Positions 46,802-60,858 are shown, numbered from the stretch's first letter. The stretch: 64,000 nucleotides of DNA from Mesocentrotus franciscanus (GCA_037976565.1 CP137684.1:23983010-24047009); one strand, 5' to 3'. Program-made: numbers and translations. Notes: generated by a model from the sequence alone, not told the origin.

Positions 46802-47594
46802 CTGTGCAAATTGAGTTCCAAAGACAATAAATGGGATAAAAGAGACCAGAATAACATTTCATTTTTGTCAAATATATTTTCATTTGGCGGATAACAGGAA
46901 AATCAAGAGACAAAACTGGCATTTTAAATGCAAATAAAGACAGTTTTAATTGAATTAGTTCATTTGTAAAGCTTTTAATACATTATTTAAATGAAACACT
47001 TCAAGTAAGTATCTCTTTTAATGTTTGTATCTTTTTAAAAACGAGGCCTTAGCAAGAAAATAGATTTTGGAAAAAAATCTCATCGTCTCACAAAACTTAG
47101 TGTGCCCCTGTCAGACTAAAAGGGTTACTGAAGCAAATTCCTTTCATTCGGGGGTGAAATGAATGTGAAAAAGACACTGCAGCGCCACAAATTGAATCGC
47201 TATAATCATGAAACTTCATACCAGTCTTATCTTACTTGAAAACAAATCATTATTAATAAAGATCGTTGTGGTAATCACAATTTCAAATCTGTTCTGAAAA
47301 GTACCATGCACTCCCGTTTTCCATTTGTCTACTCGAAGTTGGGAAAAGCGTAGTTTCTTTCATTATTGCACCAATAGGTGAGACACCCTAACATCGTTTG
47401 TCTGTACTTTCATTCCTGTCGACTCTGAATTATGAAAAAACGTCCAAGATTCTCCTCACCAAAGACTTAAGGTTTCTTTTTTTTAGTTTCTTGTTCGCTC
47501 CTTATCTACAATGTCTTGATGAGCAAGGTGCAATTGCTTTACAAAAAAAATGTACGAATATAGGTATGTCAATCGCTTTGACTGTGTATCTTAC

Positions 47595-47708
47595 TTGTTT
47601 CGCACATAGTCCCAGTATAGCCCAGTACGCAGGCACAAGTGTAAGTGTTCACTCCATCAGTACAAGTTCCTCCATTCATACAAGGATCAGGAGTACAATC
47701 GTCGATAT
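47595..47708 (-). CDS. EGF exon, unit 19
   Basis: Same peptide, TAC (the last TAC unit going right); gacaag border shared only with unit 21. Confidence 0.92.
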
Positions 47709-48505
47709 CTGTGCAAATTGAGTTCCAAAGACAATAAATGGGATAAAAGAGACAAGAATAACATTTCATTTCTGTCAAATATATTTTCATTTGGCGGATA
47801 ACAGGAAAATCAAGAGACAAAACTGGCATTTTAAATGCAAATAAAGACAGTTTTAATTGAATTAGTTCATTTGTAAAGCTTTTAATACATTATTTAAATG
47901 AAACACTTCAAGTAAGTATCTCTTTAATGTTTGTATCTTTTTTAAAAACAAGGCCTTAGCAAGAAAATAGATTTTGGAAAAAAATCTCATCGTCTTACAA
48001 AACTTAGTGTGCCCCTGTCAGACTAAAAGGGTTACTGAAGCAAATTCCTTTCATTCGGGGGTGAAATGAATGTGAAAATAGACATTACAGCGCCACAAAT
48101 TGAATCGCTATAATCATGAAACTTCATACCAGTCTTATCTTACTTGAAAACAAATCATTATTAATAAAGATCGTTGTGAAAATCACAATTTCAAATCTGT
48201 TCTGAAAAGTTCCATGCACTCCCGTTTTCCATTTGTCTACTCGAAGTTGGGAAAAGCGTAGTTTCTTTCATTATTGCACCAATAGGTGAGACACCCTAAC
48301 ATCGTTTGTCTGTACTTTCATTTCTGTCGACTCTGAATTATGAAAAAAAACGTCCAAGATTCTCCTCACCAAAGACTTAAGGTTTCTTTCTTTTTAGTTT
48401 CTTGTTCGTTCCTTATCTACAATGTCTTGATGAGCAAGTTGCAATTGCTTTACAAAAAAATTGTACGAATATAGGTATGTCAATCGCTTTGACTGTTTAT
48501 CTTAC

Positions 48506-48619
48506 TTGTTTCGCACATAGTCCCAGTATAGCCCAGTACGCAGGCACAAGTATAAGTGTTCACTCCATCAGTACAAGTTCCTCCATTCATACAAGGATCA
48601 GGAGTACAATCGTCGATAT
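48506..48619 (-). CDS. EGF exon, unit 20
   Basis: Same peptide, TAT, gaccag border; donor-side intron base change (gactgtttatc) shared only with unit 22. Confidence 0.92.
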
Positions 48620-49414
48620 CTGTGCAAATTGAGTTCCAAAGACAATAAATGGGATAAAAGAGACCAGAATAACATTTCATTTTTGTCAAATATATTTTTA
48701 TTTGGCGGATAACAGGAAAATCAAGAGACAAAACTGGCATTTTAAATGCAAATAAAGACAGTTTTAATTGAATTAGTTCATTTGTAAAGCTTTTAATACA
48801 TTATTTAAATGAAACAAATCAAGTAAGTATCTCTTTTAATGTTTGTATCTTTTTAAAAACGAGGCCTTAGCAAGAAAATAGATTTTGGAAAAAAATCTCA
48901 TCGTCTCACAAAACTTAGTGTGCCACTGTCAGACTAAAAGGGTTACTGAAGCGAATTCCTTTCATTCGGGGGTGAAATGAATGTGAAAATAGACATTGCA
49001 GCGCCACAAATTAAATTGCTATAATCATGAAACTTCATACCAGTCTGATCTTACTTGAAAACAAATCATTATTAATAAAGATCGTTGTGGTAATCACAAT
49101 TTCAAATCTGATCTGAAAAGTACCATGCACTCCCGTTTTCCATTTGTCTACTCGAAGTTGGGAAAAGCGTAGTTTCTTTCATTATTGCAACAATAGGTGA
49201 GACACCCTAACATCGTTTGTCTGTACTTTCATTTCTGGCGACTCTGAACTATGAAAAAACGTCCAAGATTCTCCTCACCAAAGACTTTAGGTTTCTTTTT
49301 TTTTAGTTTCTTGTTCGCTCCTTATCTACAATGTCTTGATGAGCAAGGTGCAATTGCTTTACAAAAAAATTGTACGAATATAGGTATGTCAATCGCTTTG
49401 ACTGTGTATCTTAC

Positions 49415-49528
49415 TTGTTTCGCACATAGTCCCAGTATAGCCCAGTACGCAGGCACAAGTATAAGTGTTCACTCCATCAGTACAAGTTCCTCCATTCATA
49501 CAAGGATCAGGAGTACAATCGTCGATAT
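49415..49528 (-). CDS. EGF exon, unit 21
   Basis: Same peptide, TAT, gacaag border as in unit 19. Confidence 0.92.
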
Positions 49529-50324
49529 CTGTGCAAATTGAGTTCCAAAGACAATAAATGGGATAAAAGAGACAAGAATAACATTTCATTTCTGTCAAAT
49601 ATATTTTCATTTGGCGGATAACAGGAAAATCAAGAGACAAAACTGGCATTTTAAATGCAAATAAAGACAGTTTTAATTGAATTAGTTCATTTGTAAAGCT
49701 TTTAATACATTATTTAAATGAAACAAACCAAGTAAGTATCTCTTTTAATGTTTGTATCTTTTTAAAAAACAAGGCCTTAGCAAGAAAATAGATTTTAGCA
49801 AAAAATCTCATCGTCTTACAAAACTTAGTGTGCCCCTGTCAGACTAAAAGGGTTACTGAAGCAAATTCCTTTCATTCGGGGGTGAAATGAATGTGAAAAT
49901 AGACATTGCAGCGCCACAAATTGAATCGCTATAATCATGAAACTTCATACCAGTCTCATCTTACTTGAAAACAAATCAGTATTATTAAAGATCGTTGTGA
50001 AAATCACAATTTCAAATCTGTTCTGAAAAGTTCCATGCACTCCCGTTTTCCTTTTGTCTGCTCGAAGTTGGGAAAAGCGTAGTTATTTTCATTATTGCAC
50101 CAATAGGTGAGACACCCTAACATCGTTTGTCTGTACTTTCATTTCTGTCGACTCTGAATTATGAAAAAAACGTCCAAGATTCTCCTCACCAAAGACTTAA
50201 GGTTTCTTTCTTTTTAGTTTCTTGTTCGTTCCTTATCTACAATGTCTTGATGAGCAAGTTGCAATTGCTTTACCAAAAATTGCACGAATATAGGTATGTC
50301 AATCGCTTTGACTGTTTATCTTAC

Positions 50325-50438
50325 TTGTTTCGCACATAGTCCCAGTATAGCCCAGTACGCAGGCACAAGTATAAGTGTTCACTCCATCAGTACAAGTTCC
50401 TCCATTCATACAAGGATCAGGAGTACAATCGTCGATAT
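50325..50438 (-). CDS. EGF exon, unit 22
   Basis: Same peptide, TAT, gaccag border and the gactgtttatc change as in unit 20. Confidence 0.92.
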
Positions 50439-51111
50439 CTGTGCAAATTGAGTTCCAAAGACAATAAATGGGATAAAAGAGACCAGAATAACATTTCATT
50501 TTTGTCAAATATATTTTCATTTGGCGGATAACAGGAAAATCAAGAGACAAAACTGGCATTTTAAATGCAAATAAAGACAGTTTTAATTGAATTAGTTCAT
50601 TTGTAAAGCTTTTAATACATTATTTAAATGAAACAAATCAAGTAAGTATCTCTTTTAATGTTTGTATCTTTTTTAAAAATGAGGCCTTAGCAAGAAAATA
50701 GATTTTGGAAAAAAAATATCATCGTCTCACAAAACTTAGTGTGCCCCTGTCAGACTAAAAGGGTTACTGAAGCAAATTCCTTTCATTCGGGGGTGAAATG
50801 AATGTGAAAATAGACATTGCAGCGCCACAAATTAAATCGCTATAATCATGAAACTCCATACCGGTCTGATCTTACTTGAAAACAAGTCATTATTAATAAA
50901 GATCGTTGTGGTAATCACAATTTCAAATCTGATCTGAAAAGTACCATGCACTCCCGTTTTCCATTTGTCTACTCGAAGTTGGGAAAAGCGTAGTTTCTTT
51001 CATTATTGCAACGATAGGTGAGACATCCTTACATCGTTTGTCTGTACTTTCATTCTGGTTGACTCTGAATTATGAAAAAAACGTCCAAGATTCTCCTCAC
51101 CAAAGACTTAA

Positions 51112-51633
51112 AGGTACTATGTCCCATTTGCAGGCCAAAAAAATGAAAAGGTTAAATTCCAACGGCATTTGAAAGACAATACTAATTTAGAACTTCCCTA
51201 AAAAAAGGGGGGCTTGAAAATGTCTTTAAGTGGGAAAATAACGACTATTAGTTGTCGAATCGACTTAGGAGCTATAGAGCCAGTAAGTAATAGTCTGATT
51301 TTTCAGACCATTGTACCGAATGGTCGTACGTTTTATGCTGCGCAAAGATTCAATCAGTTTAATTTTGGCCATTACAAGAAGTGGGTTATTGATGTAGACA
51401 AATGCTCATGTACCCTTTACAGTCTTATATTATGTTACCAAAGATGAAAAAGCCAGTCAGTCACTCATAGTGTCAACTGTGAAGTCTAGCAAGTAAACGG
51501 GTTTCCTTGCATAATTTGAATATTAGGACACTGCTAACGTTTAAATTTCACAGATAGGACATACATAACATATCCATAATTCCTGCAAAGTTCTACAGAA
51601 TTTGATGTTGGCTGCAAAAGGGACATAGTACAT
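51112..51633. mobile_element. 522-bp MITE inserted in the EGF array, TTAA target duplication
   Basis: Inverted ends (aggtactatgtccc at the left; complement atgtactatgtccc at the right, extending into tttgcag) are flanked by TTAA at 51108-51111 and 51634-51637. Removing the element and one TTAA restores the normal unit text cttaaggtttc exactly. The inside is AT-rich, and the 76-residue frame at 51214-51447 has no recognisable motif. The TTAA target fits piggyBac-type mobilisation. It lies in an intron and leaves flanking splice sites intact. Confidence 0.9.
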
Positions 51634-51762
51634 TTAAGGTTTCTTTCTTTTTTGTTTCTTGTTTGCTCCTTATCTACAATGTCTTGATGAGCAAGGTGCA
51701 ATTGCTTTACAAAAAATATCTACGAATATAGGTATGTCAATCGCTTTGACTGTGTATCTTAC

Positions 51763-51876
51763 TTGTTTCGCACATAGTCCCAGTATAGCCCAGTACGCAG
51801 GCACAAGTATAAGTGTTCACTCCATCAGTACAAGTTCCTCCATTCATACAAGGATCAGGAGTACAATCGTCGATAT
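51763..51876 (-). CDS. EGF exon, unit 23
   Basis: Same peptide, TAT, but gacgag border, gacaaatat and agatacaaaactgg intron variants and tatctacg text as in units 4-6. Spacing 1438 because of the MITE. Confidence 0.92.
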
Positions 51877-52673
51877 CTGTGCAAATTGAGTTCCAAAGAC
51901 AATAAATGGGATAAAAGAGACGAGAATAACATTTCATTTTTGACAAATATATTTTATTTGGCGGATAACAGGAAAATCAAGATACAAAACTGGCACTTTA
52001 AATGCAAATAAAGACCGTTTTTAATTGAATTAGTTCATTTGTAAAGCTTTTGAAACATTATTTGAATGAAACAAATCAAGTAAGTATCTCTTTTAATGTT
52101 TGTATCTTTTTTAAAAACGAGGCCTTAGCAAGAAAATAGATTTTGAAAAAAAAATCTCATCGTCTCACAAAACTTAGTGTGCCCCTGTCAGACTAAAAGG
52201 GTTACTGAAGCAAATTCCTTTCATTCGGGGGTGAAATGAATGTGAAAATAGACACTGCAGCGCCACAAATTGAATCGCTATAATCATGAAACTTCATACC
52301 AGTCTTATCTTACTTGAAAACAAATCATTATTAATAAAGATCGTTGTGGTAATCACAATTTCAAATCTGTTCTAAAAATTACCATGCACTCCCGTTTTCC
52401 ATTTGTCTACTCGAAGTTGGGAAAAGCGTAGTTTCTTTCATTATTGCACCAATAGGTGAGACACCCTAACATCGTTTGTCTGTACTTTCATTCCTGTCGA
52501 CTCTGAATTATGAAAGAAATTTCCAAAATTCTCCTCACCAAAGACTTAAGGTTTCTTTCTTTTTAGTTTCTTGTTCGCTCCTTATCTACAATGTCTTGAT
52601 GAGCAAGTTGCAATTGCTTTACAAAAAAATGTACGAATATAGGTATGTCAATCGCTTTGACTGTGTATCTTAC

Positions 52674-52787
52674 TTGTTTCGCACATAGTCCCAGTATAGC
52701 CCAGTACGCAGGCACAAGTATAAGTGTTCACTCCATCAGTACAAGTTCCTCCATTCATACAAGGATCAGGAGTACAATCGTCGATAT
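52674..52787 (-). CDS. EGF exon, unit 24
   Basis: Same peptide, TAT, gaccag border; first of the near-identical block with the gaaagaaatttccaaaattc intron variant. Confidence 0.92.
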
Positions 52788-53582
52788 CTGTGCAAATTGA
52801 GTTCCAAAGACAATAAATGGGATAAAAGAGACCAGAATAACATTTCATTTTTGTCAAATATATTTTCATTTGGCGGATAACAGGAAAATCAAGAGACAAA
52901 ACTGGCATTTTAAATGCAAATAAAGACAGTTTTAATTGAATTAGTTCATTTGTAAAGCTTTTAATACATTATTTAAATGAAACACGTCAAGTAAGTATCT
53001 CTTTTAATGTTTGTATCTTTTAAAAAACGAGGCCTTAGCAAGAAAATAGATTTTGGAAAAAAATCTCATCGTCTCACAAAACTTAGTGTGCCCCTGTCAG
53101 ACTTAAAGGGTTACTGAAGCAAATTCCTTTCATTCGGGGGTGAAATGAATGTGAAAATAGACACCGCAGCGCCACAAATTAAATCGCTATAATCATGAAA
53201 CTCCATACCAGTCTTATCTTACTTGAAAACAAATCATTATTAATAAAGATCGTTGTGGTAATCACAATTTCAAATCTGTTCTAAAAATTACCATGCACTC
53301 CCGTTTTCCATTTGTCTACTCGAAGTTGGGAAAAGCGTAGTTTCTTTCATTATTGCACCAATAGGTGAGACACCCTAACATCGTTTGTCTGTACTTTCAT
53401 TCCTGTCGACTCTGAATTATGAAAGAAATTTCCAAAATTCTCCTCACCAAAGACTTAAGGTTTCTTTCTTTTTAGTTTCTTGTTCGCTCCTTATCTACAA
53501 TGTCTTGATGAGCAAGTTGCAATTGCTTTACAAAAAAATGTACGAATATAGGTATGTCAATCGCTTTGACTGTGTATCTTAC

Positions 53583-53696
53583 TTGTTTCGCACATAGTCC
53601 CAGTATAGCCCAGTACGCAGGCACAAGTATAAGTGTTCACTCCATCAGTACAAGTTCCTCCATTCATACAAGGATCAGGAGTACAATCGTCGATAT
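53583..53696 (-). CDS. EGF exon, unit 25
   Basis: Same peptide, TAT, gaccag border; nearly indistinguishable from unit 24 over the whole unit. Confidence 0.92.
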
Positions 53697-54492
53697 CTGT
53701 GCAAATTGAGTTCCAAAGACAATAAATGGGATAAAAGAGACCAGAATAACATTTCATTTTTGTCAAATATATTTTCATTTGGCGGATAACAGGAAAATCA
53801 AGAGACAAAACTGGCATTTTAAATGCAAATAAAGACAGTTTTAATTGAATTAGTTCATTTGTAAAGCTTTTAATACATTATTTAAATGAAACACGTCAAG
53901 TAAGTATCTCTTTTAATGTTTGTATCTTTATAAAAAACGAGGCCTTAGCAAGAAAATAGATTTTGGAAAAAAATCTCATCGTCTCACAAAACTTAGTGTG
54001 CCCCTGTCAGACTAAAAGGGTTACTGAAGCAAATTCCTTTCATTCGGGGGTGAAATGAATGTGAAAATAGACACCGCAGCGCCACAAATTAAATCGCTAT
54101 AATCATGAAACTCCATACCAGTCTTATCTTACTTGAAAACAAATCATTATTAATAAAGATCGTTGTGGTAATCACAATTTCAAATCTGTTCTAAAAATTA
54201 CCATGCACTCCCGTTTTCCATTTGTCTACTCGAAGTTGGGAAAAGCGTAGTTTCTTTCATTATTGCACCAATAGGTGAGACACCCTAACATCGTTTGTCT
54301 GTACTTTCATTCCTGTCGACTCTGAATTATGAAAGAAATTTCCAAAATTCTCCTCACCAAAGACTTAAGGTTTCTTTCTTTTTAGTTTCTTGTTCGCTCC
54401 TTATCTACAATGTCTTGATGAGCAAGTTGCAATTGCTTTACAAAAAAATGTACGAATATAGGTATGTCAATCGCTTTGACTGTGTATCTTAC

Positions 54493-54606
54493 TTGTTTCG
54501 CACATAGTCCCAGTATAGCCCAGTACGCAGGCACAAGTATAAGTGTTCACTCCATCAGTACAAGTTCCTCCATTCATACAAGGATCAGGAGTACAATCGT
54601 CGATAT
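54493..54606 (-). CDS. EGF exon, unit 26
   Basis: Same peptide, TAT, gaccag border; within the near-identical block. Confidence 0.92.
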
Positions 54607-55402
54607 CTGTGCAAATTGAGTTCCAAAGACAATAAATGGGATAAAAGAGACCAGAATAACATTTCATTTTTGTCAAATATATTTTCATTTGGCGGATAAC
54701 AGGAAAATCAAGAGACAAAACTGGCATTTTAAATGCAAATAAAGACAGTTTTAATTGAATTAGTTCATTTGTAAAGCTTTTAATACATTATTTAAATGAA
54801 ACACTTCAAGTAAGTATCTCTTTTAATGTTTGTATCTTTATTAAAAACGAGGCCTTAGCAAGAAAATAGATTTTGGAAAAAAATCTCATCGTCTCACAAA
54901 ACTTAGTGTGCCCCTGTCAGACTTAAAGGGTTACTGAAGCAAATTCCTTTCATTCGGGGGTGAAATGAATGTGAAAATAGACACCGCAGCGCCACAAATT
55001 AAATCGCTATAATCATGAAACTCCATACCAGTCTTATCTTACTTGAAAACAAATCATTATTAATAAAGATCGTTGTGGTAATCACAATTTCAAATCTGTT
55101 CTAAAAATTACCATGCACTCCCGTTTTCCATTTGTCTACTCGAAGTTGGGAAAAGCGTAGTTTCTTTCATTATTGCACCAATAGGTGAGACACCCTAACA
55201 TCGTTTGTCTGTACTTTCATTCCTGTCGACTCTGAATTATGAAAGAAATTTCCAAAATTCTCCTCACCAAAGACTTAAGGTTTCTTTCTTTTTAGTTTCT
55301 TGTTCGCTCCTTATCTACAATGTCTTGATGAGCAAGTTGCAATTGCTTTACAAAAAAATGTACGAATATAGGTATGTCAATCGCTTTGACTGTGTATCTT
55401 AC

Positions 55403-55516
55403 TTGTTTCGCACATAGTCCCAGTATAGCCCAGTACGCAGGCACAAGTATAAGTGTTCACTCCATCAGTACAAGTTCCTCCATTCATACAAGGATCAGGA
55501 GTACAATCGTCGATAT
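55403..55516 (-). CDS. EGF exon, unit 27
   Basis: Same peptide, TAT, gaccag border; spacing 910, within the near-identical block. Confidence 0.92.
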
Positions 55517-56311
55517 CTGTGCAAATTGAGTTCCAAAGACAATAAATGGGATAAAAGAGACCAGAATAACATTTCATTTTTGTCAAATATATTTTCATTT
55601 GGCGGATAACAGGAAAATCAAGAGACAAAACTGGCATTTTAAATGCAAATAAAGACAGTTTTAATTGAATTAGTTCATTTGTAAAGCTTTTAATACATTA
55701 TTTAAATGAAACACTTCAAGTAAGTATCTCTTTTAATGTTTGTATCTTTATAAAAACGAGGCCTTAGCAAGAAAATAGATTTTGGAAAAAAATCTCATCG
55801 TCTCACAAAACTTAGTGTGCCCCTGTCAGACTTAAAGGGTTACTGAAGCAAATTCCTTTCATTCGGGGGTGAAATGAATGTGAAAATAGACACCGCAGCG
55901 CCACAAATTAAATCGCTATAATCATGAAACTCCATACCAGTCTTATCTTACTTGAAAACAAATCATTATTAATAAAGATCGTTGTGGTAATCACAATTTC
56001 AAATCTGTTCTAAAAATTACCATGCACTCCCGTTTTCCATTTGTCTACTCGAAGTTGGGAAAAGCGTAGTTTCTTTCATTATTGCACCAATAGGTGAGAC
56101 ACCCTAACATCGTTTGTCTGTACTTTCATTCCTGTCGACTCTGAATTATGAAAGAAATTTCCAAAATTCTCCTCACCAAAGACTTAAGGTTTCTTTCTTT
56201 TTAGTTTCTTGTTCGCTCCTTATCTACAATGTCTTGATGAGCAAGTTGCAATTGCTTTACAAAAAAATGTACGAATATAGGTATGTCAATCGCTTTGACT
56301 GTGTATCTTAC

Positions 56312-56425
56312 TTGTTTCGCACATAGTCCCAGTATAGCCCAGTACGCAGGCACAAGTATAAGTGTTCACTCCATCAGTACAAGTTCCTCCATTCATACAA
56401 GGATCAGGAGTACAATCGTCGATAT
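56312..56425 (-). CDS. EGF exon, unit 28
   Basis: Same peptide, TAT, gaccag border; spacing 909, within the near-identical block. Confidence 0.92.
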
Positions 56426-57223
56426 CTGTGCAAATTGAGTTCCAAAGACAATAAATGGGATAAAAGAGACCAGAATAACATTTCATTTTTGTCAAATATA
56501 TTTTCATTTGGCGGATAACAGGAAAATCAAGAGACAAAACTGGCATTTTAAATGCAAATAAAGACAGTTTTAATTGAATTAGTTCATTTGTAAAGCTTTT
56601 AATACATTATTTAAATGAAACACGTCAAGTAAGTATCTCTTTTAATGTTTGTATCTTTATAAAAAAACGAGGCCTTAGCAAGAAAATAGATTTTGGAAAA
56701 AAAATCTCATCGTCTCACAAAACTTAGTGTGCCCCTGTCAGACTTAAAGGGTTACTGAAGCAAATTCCTTTCATTCGGGGGTGAAATGAATGTGAAAATA
56801 GACACCGCAGCGCCACAAATTAAATCGCTATAATCATGAAACTCCATACCAGTCTTATCTTACTTGAAAACAAATCATTATTAATAAAGATCGTTGTGGT
56901 AATCACAATTTCAAATCTGTTCTAAAAATTACCATGCACTCCCGTTTTCCATTTGTCTACTCGAAGTTGGGAAAAGCGTAGTTTCTTTCATTATTGCACC
57001 AATAGGTGAGACACCCTAACATCGTTTGTCTGTACTTTCATTCCTGTCGACTCTGAATTATGAAAGAAATTTCCAAAATTCTCCTCACCAAAGACTTAAG
57101 GTTTCTTTCTTTTTAGTTTCTTGTTCGCTCCTTATCTACAATGTCTTGATGAGCAAGTTGCAATTGCTTTACAAAAAAATGTACGAATATAGGTATGTCA
57201 ATCGCTTTGACTGTGTATCTTAC

Positions 57224-57337
57224 TTGTTTCGCACATAGTCCCAGTATAGCCCAGTACGCAGGCACAAGTATAAGTGTTCACTCCATCAGTACAAGTTCCT
57301 CCATTCATACAAGGATCAGGAGTACAATCGTCGATAT
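57224..57337 (-). CDS. EGF exon, unit 29
   Basis: Same peptide, TAT, gaccag border; last of the continuous near-identical block. Confidence 0.92.
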
Positions 57338-58131
57338 CTGTGCAAATTGAGTTCCAAAGACAATAAATGGGATAAAAGAGACCAGAATAACATTTCATTT
57401 TTGTCAAATATATTTTCATTTGGCGGATAACAGGAAAATCAAGAGACAAAACTGGCATTTTAAATGCAAATAAAGACAGTTTTAATTGAATTAGTTCATT
57501 TGTAAAGCTTTTAATACATTATTTAAATGAAACACGTCAAGTAAGTATCTCTTTTAATGTTTGTATCTTTATAAAAACGAGGCCTTAGCAAGAAAATAGA
57601 TTTTGGAAAAAAATCTCATCGTCTCACAAAACTTAGTGTGCCCCTGTCAGACTAAAAGGGTTACTGAAGCAAATTCCTTTCATTCGGGGGTGAAATGAAT
57701 GTGAAAATAGACACTGCAGCGCCACAAATTGAATCGCTATAATCATGAAACTTCATACCAGTCTTATCTTACTTGAAAACAAATCATTATTAATAAAGAT
57801 CGTTGTGGTAATCACAATTTCAAATCTGTTCTGAAAAGTACCATGCACTCCCGTTTTCCATTTGTCTACTCGAAGTTGGGAAAAGCGTAGTTTCTTTCAT
57901 TATTGCACCAATAGGTGAGACACCCTAACATCGTTTGTCTGTACTTTCATTCCTGTCGACTCTGAATTATGAAAAACGTTCAAGATTCTCCTCACCAAAG
58001 ACTTAAGGTTTCCTTCTTTTTAGTTTCTTGTTCGCTCCTTATTTACAATGTCTTGATGAGCAAGGTGCAATTGCTTTTCAAAAAAAATGTACGAATATAG
58101 GTATGTCAATCGCTTTGACTGTGTATCTTAC

Positions 58132-58245
58132 TTGTTTCGCACATAGTCCCAGTATAGCCCAGTACGCAGGCACAAGTATAAGTGTTCACTCCATCAGTAC
58201 AAGTTCCTCCATTCATACAAGGATCAGGAGTACAATCGTCGATAT
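58132..58245 (-). CDS. EGF exon, unit 30
   Basis: Same peptide, TAT; intron upstream in gene sense carries the caagtatctc deletion and aatatttg variant shared only with unit 32. Confidence 0.92.
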
Positions 58246-59035
58246 CTGTGCAAATTGAGTTCCAAAGACAATAAATGGGATAAAAGAGACCAGAATAACA
58301 TTTCATTTTTGTCAAATATATTTTCATTTGGCGGATAACAGGAAAATCAAGAGACAAAACTGGCATTTTAAATGCAAATAAAGACAGTTTTAATTGAATT
58401 ACTTCATTTGTAAAGCTTTTAATACATTACTTAAATGAAACACTTCAAGTATCTCTTTTAATATTTGTATCTTTATAAAAAAGAGGCCTTAGCAAGAAAA
58501 TAGATTTTGGAAAAAAATCTCATCGTCTCACAAAACTTAGTGTGCCCCTGTCAGACTTAAAGGGTTACTGAAGCAAATTCCTTTCATTCGGGGGTGAAAT
58601 GAATGTGAAAATAGACACCGCAGCGCCAAAATTAAATCGCTATAATCATGAAACTCCATACCAGTCTTATCTTACTTGAAAACAAATCATTATTAATAAA
58701 GATCGTTGTGGTAATCACAATTTCAAATCTGTTCTAAAAATTACCATGCACTCCCGTTTTCCATTTGTCTACTCGAAGTTGGGAAAAGCGTAGTTTCTTT
58801 CATTATTGCACCAATAGGTGAGACACCCTAACATCGTTTGTCTGTACTTTCATTCCTGTCGACTCTGAATTATGAAAGAAATTTCCAAAATTCTCCTCAC
58901 CAAAGACTTAAGGTTTCTTTCTTTTTAGTTTCTTGTTCGCTCCTTATCTACAATGTCTTGATGAGCAAGTTGCAATTGCTTTACAAAAAAATGTACGAAT
59001 ATAGGTATGTCAATCGCTTTGACTGTGTATCTTAC

Positions 59036-59149
59036 TTGTTTCGCACATAGTCCCAGTATAGCCCAGTACGCAGGCACAAGTATAAGTGTTCACTCCATCA
59101 GTACAAGTTCCTCCATTCATACAAGGATCAGGAGTACAATCGTCGATAT
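59036..59149 (-). CDS. EGF exon, unit 31
   Basis: Same peptide, TAT; gaaagaaatttcc variant returns. Confidence 0.92.
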
Positions 59150-59951
59150 CTGTGCAAATTGAGTTCCAAAGACAATAAATGGGATAAAAGAGACCAGAAT
59201 AACATTTCATTTTTGTCAAATATATTTTCATTTGGCGGATAACAGGAAAATCAAGAGACAAAACTGGCATTTTAAATGCAAATAAAGACAGTTTTAATTG
59301 AATTAGTTCATTTGTAAAGCTTTTAATACATTATTTAAATGAAACACGTCAAGTAAGTATCTCTTTTAATGTTTGTATCTTTATAAAAAAACGAGGCCTT
59401 AGCAAGAAAATAGATTTTGGAAAAAAATCTCATCGTCTCACAAAACTTAGTGTGCCCCTGTCAGACTAAAGGGTTACTGAAGCAAATTCCTTTCATTCGG
59501 GGGTGAAATGAATGTGAAAATAGACACTGCAGCGCCACAAATTGAATCGCTATAATCATGAAACTCCATACCAGTCTTATCTTACTTGAAAACAAATCAT
59601 TATTAATAAAGATCGTTGTGGTAATCACAATTTCAAATCTGTTCTGAAAAGTACCATGCACTCCCGTTTTCCATTTGTCTACTCGAAGTTGGGAAAAGCG
59701 TAGTTTCTTTCATTATTGCACCAATAGGTGAGACACCCTAACATCGTTTGTCTGTACTTTCATTCCTGTCGACTCTGAATTATGAAAAAAATTTCCAAGA
59801 TTCTCCTCACCAAAGACTTAAGGTTTCTTTCTTTTTAGTTTCTTGTTCGCTCCTTATTTACAATGTCTTGATGAGCAAGGTGCAATTGCTTTAAAAAAAA
59901 AATGTACGAATATAGGTACTGTATGTCAATCGCTTTGACTGTGTATCTTAC

Positions 59952-60065
59952 TTGTTTCGCACATAGTCCCAGTATAGCCCAGTACGCAGGCACAAGTATA
60001 AGTGTTCACTCCATCAGTACAAGTTCCTCCATTCATACAAGGATCAGGAGTACAATCGTCGATAT
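59952..60065 (-). CDS. EGF exon, unit 32
   Basis: Same peptide, TAT; shares unit 30's private intron variants and has ggtactgtatg as in units 18 and 36. Confidence 0.92.
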
Positions 60066-60858
60066 CTGTGCAAATTGAGTTCCAAAGACAATAAATGGGA
60101 TAAAAGAGACCAGAATAACATTTCATTTTTGTCAAATATATTTTCATTTGGCGGATAACAGGAAAATCAAGAGACAAAACTGGCATTTTAAATGCAAATA
60201 AAGACAGTTTTAATTGAATTACTTCATTTGTAAAGCTTTTAATACATTACTTAAATGAAACACTTCAAGTATCTCTTTTAATATTTGTATCTTTATAAAA
60301 AAACGAGGCCTTAGCAAGAAAATAGATTTTGGAAAACAAATCTCATCGTCTCACAAAACTTAGTGTGCCCCTGTCAGACTTAAAGGGTTACTGAAGCAAA
60401 TTCCTTTCATTCGGGGGTGAAATGAATGTGAAAATAGACACCGCAGCGCCAAAATTAAATCGCTATAATCATGAAACTCCATACCAGTCTTATCTTACTT
60501 GAAAACAAATCATTATTAATAAAGATCGTTGTGGTAATCACAATTTCAAATCTGTTCTAAAAATTACCATGCACTCCCGTTTTCCATTTGTCTACTCGAA
60601 GTTGGGAAAAGCGTAGTTTCTTTCATTATTGCACCAATAGGTGAGACACCCTAACATCGTTTGTCTGTACTTTCATTCCTGTCGACTCTGAATTATGAAA
60701 GAAATTTCCAAAATTCTCCTCACCAAAGACTTAAGGTTTCTTTCTTTTTAGTTTCTTGTTCGCTCCTTATCTACAATGTCTTGATGAGCAAGTTGCAATT
60801 GCTTTACAAAAAAATGTACGAATATAGGTATGTCAATCGCTTTGACTGTGTATCTTAC

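Noticed and set aside
51214..51447. A 77-residue protein gene inside the MITE.
   Set aside because: No motif, no splice or start context, and the element is a short nonautonomous insertion.
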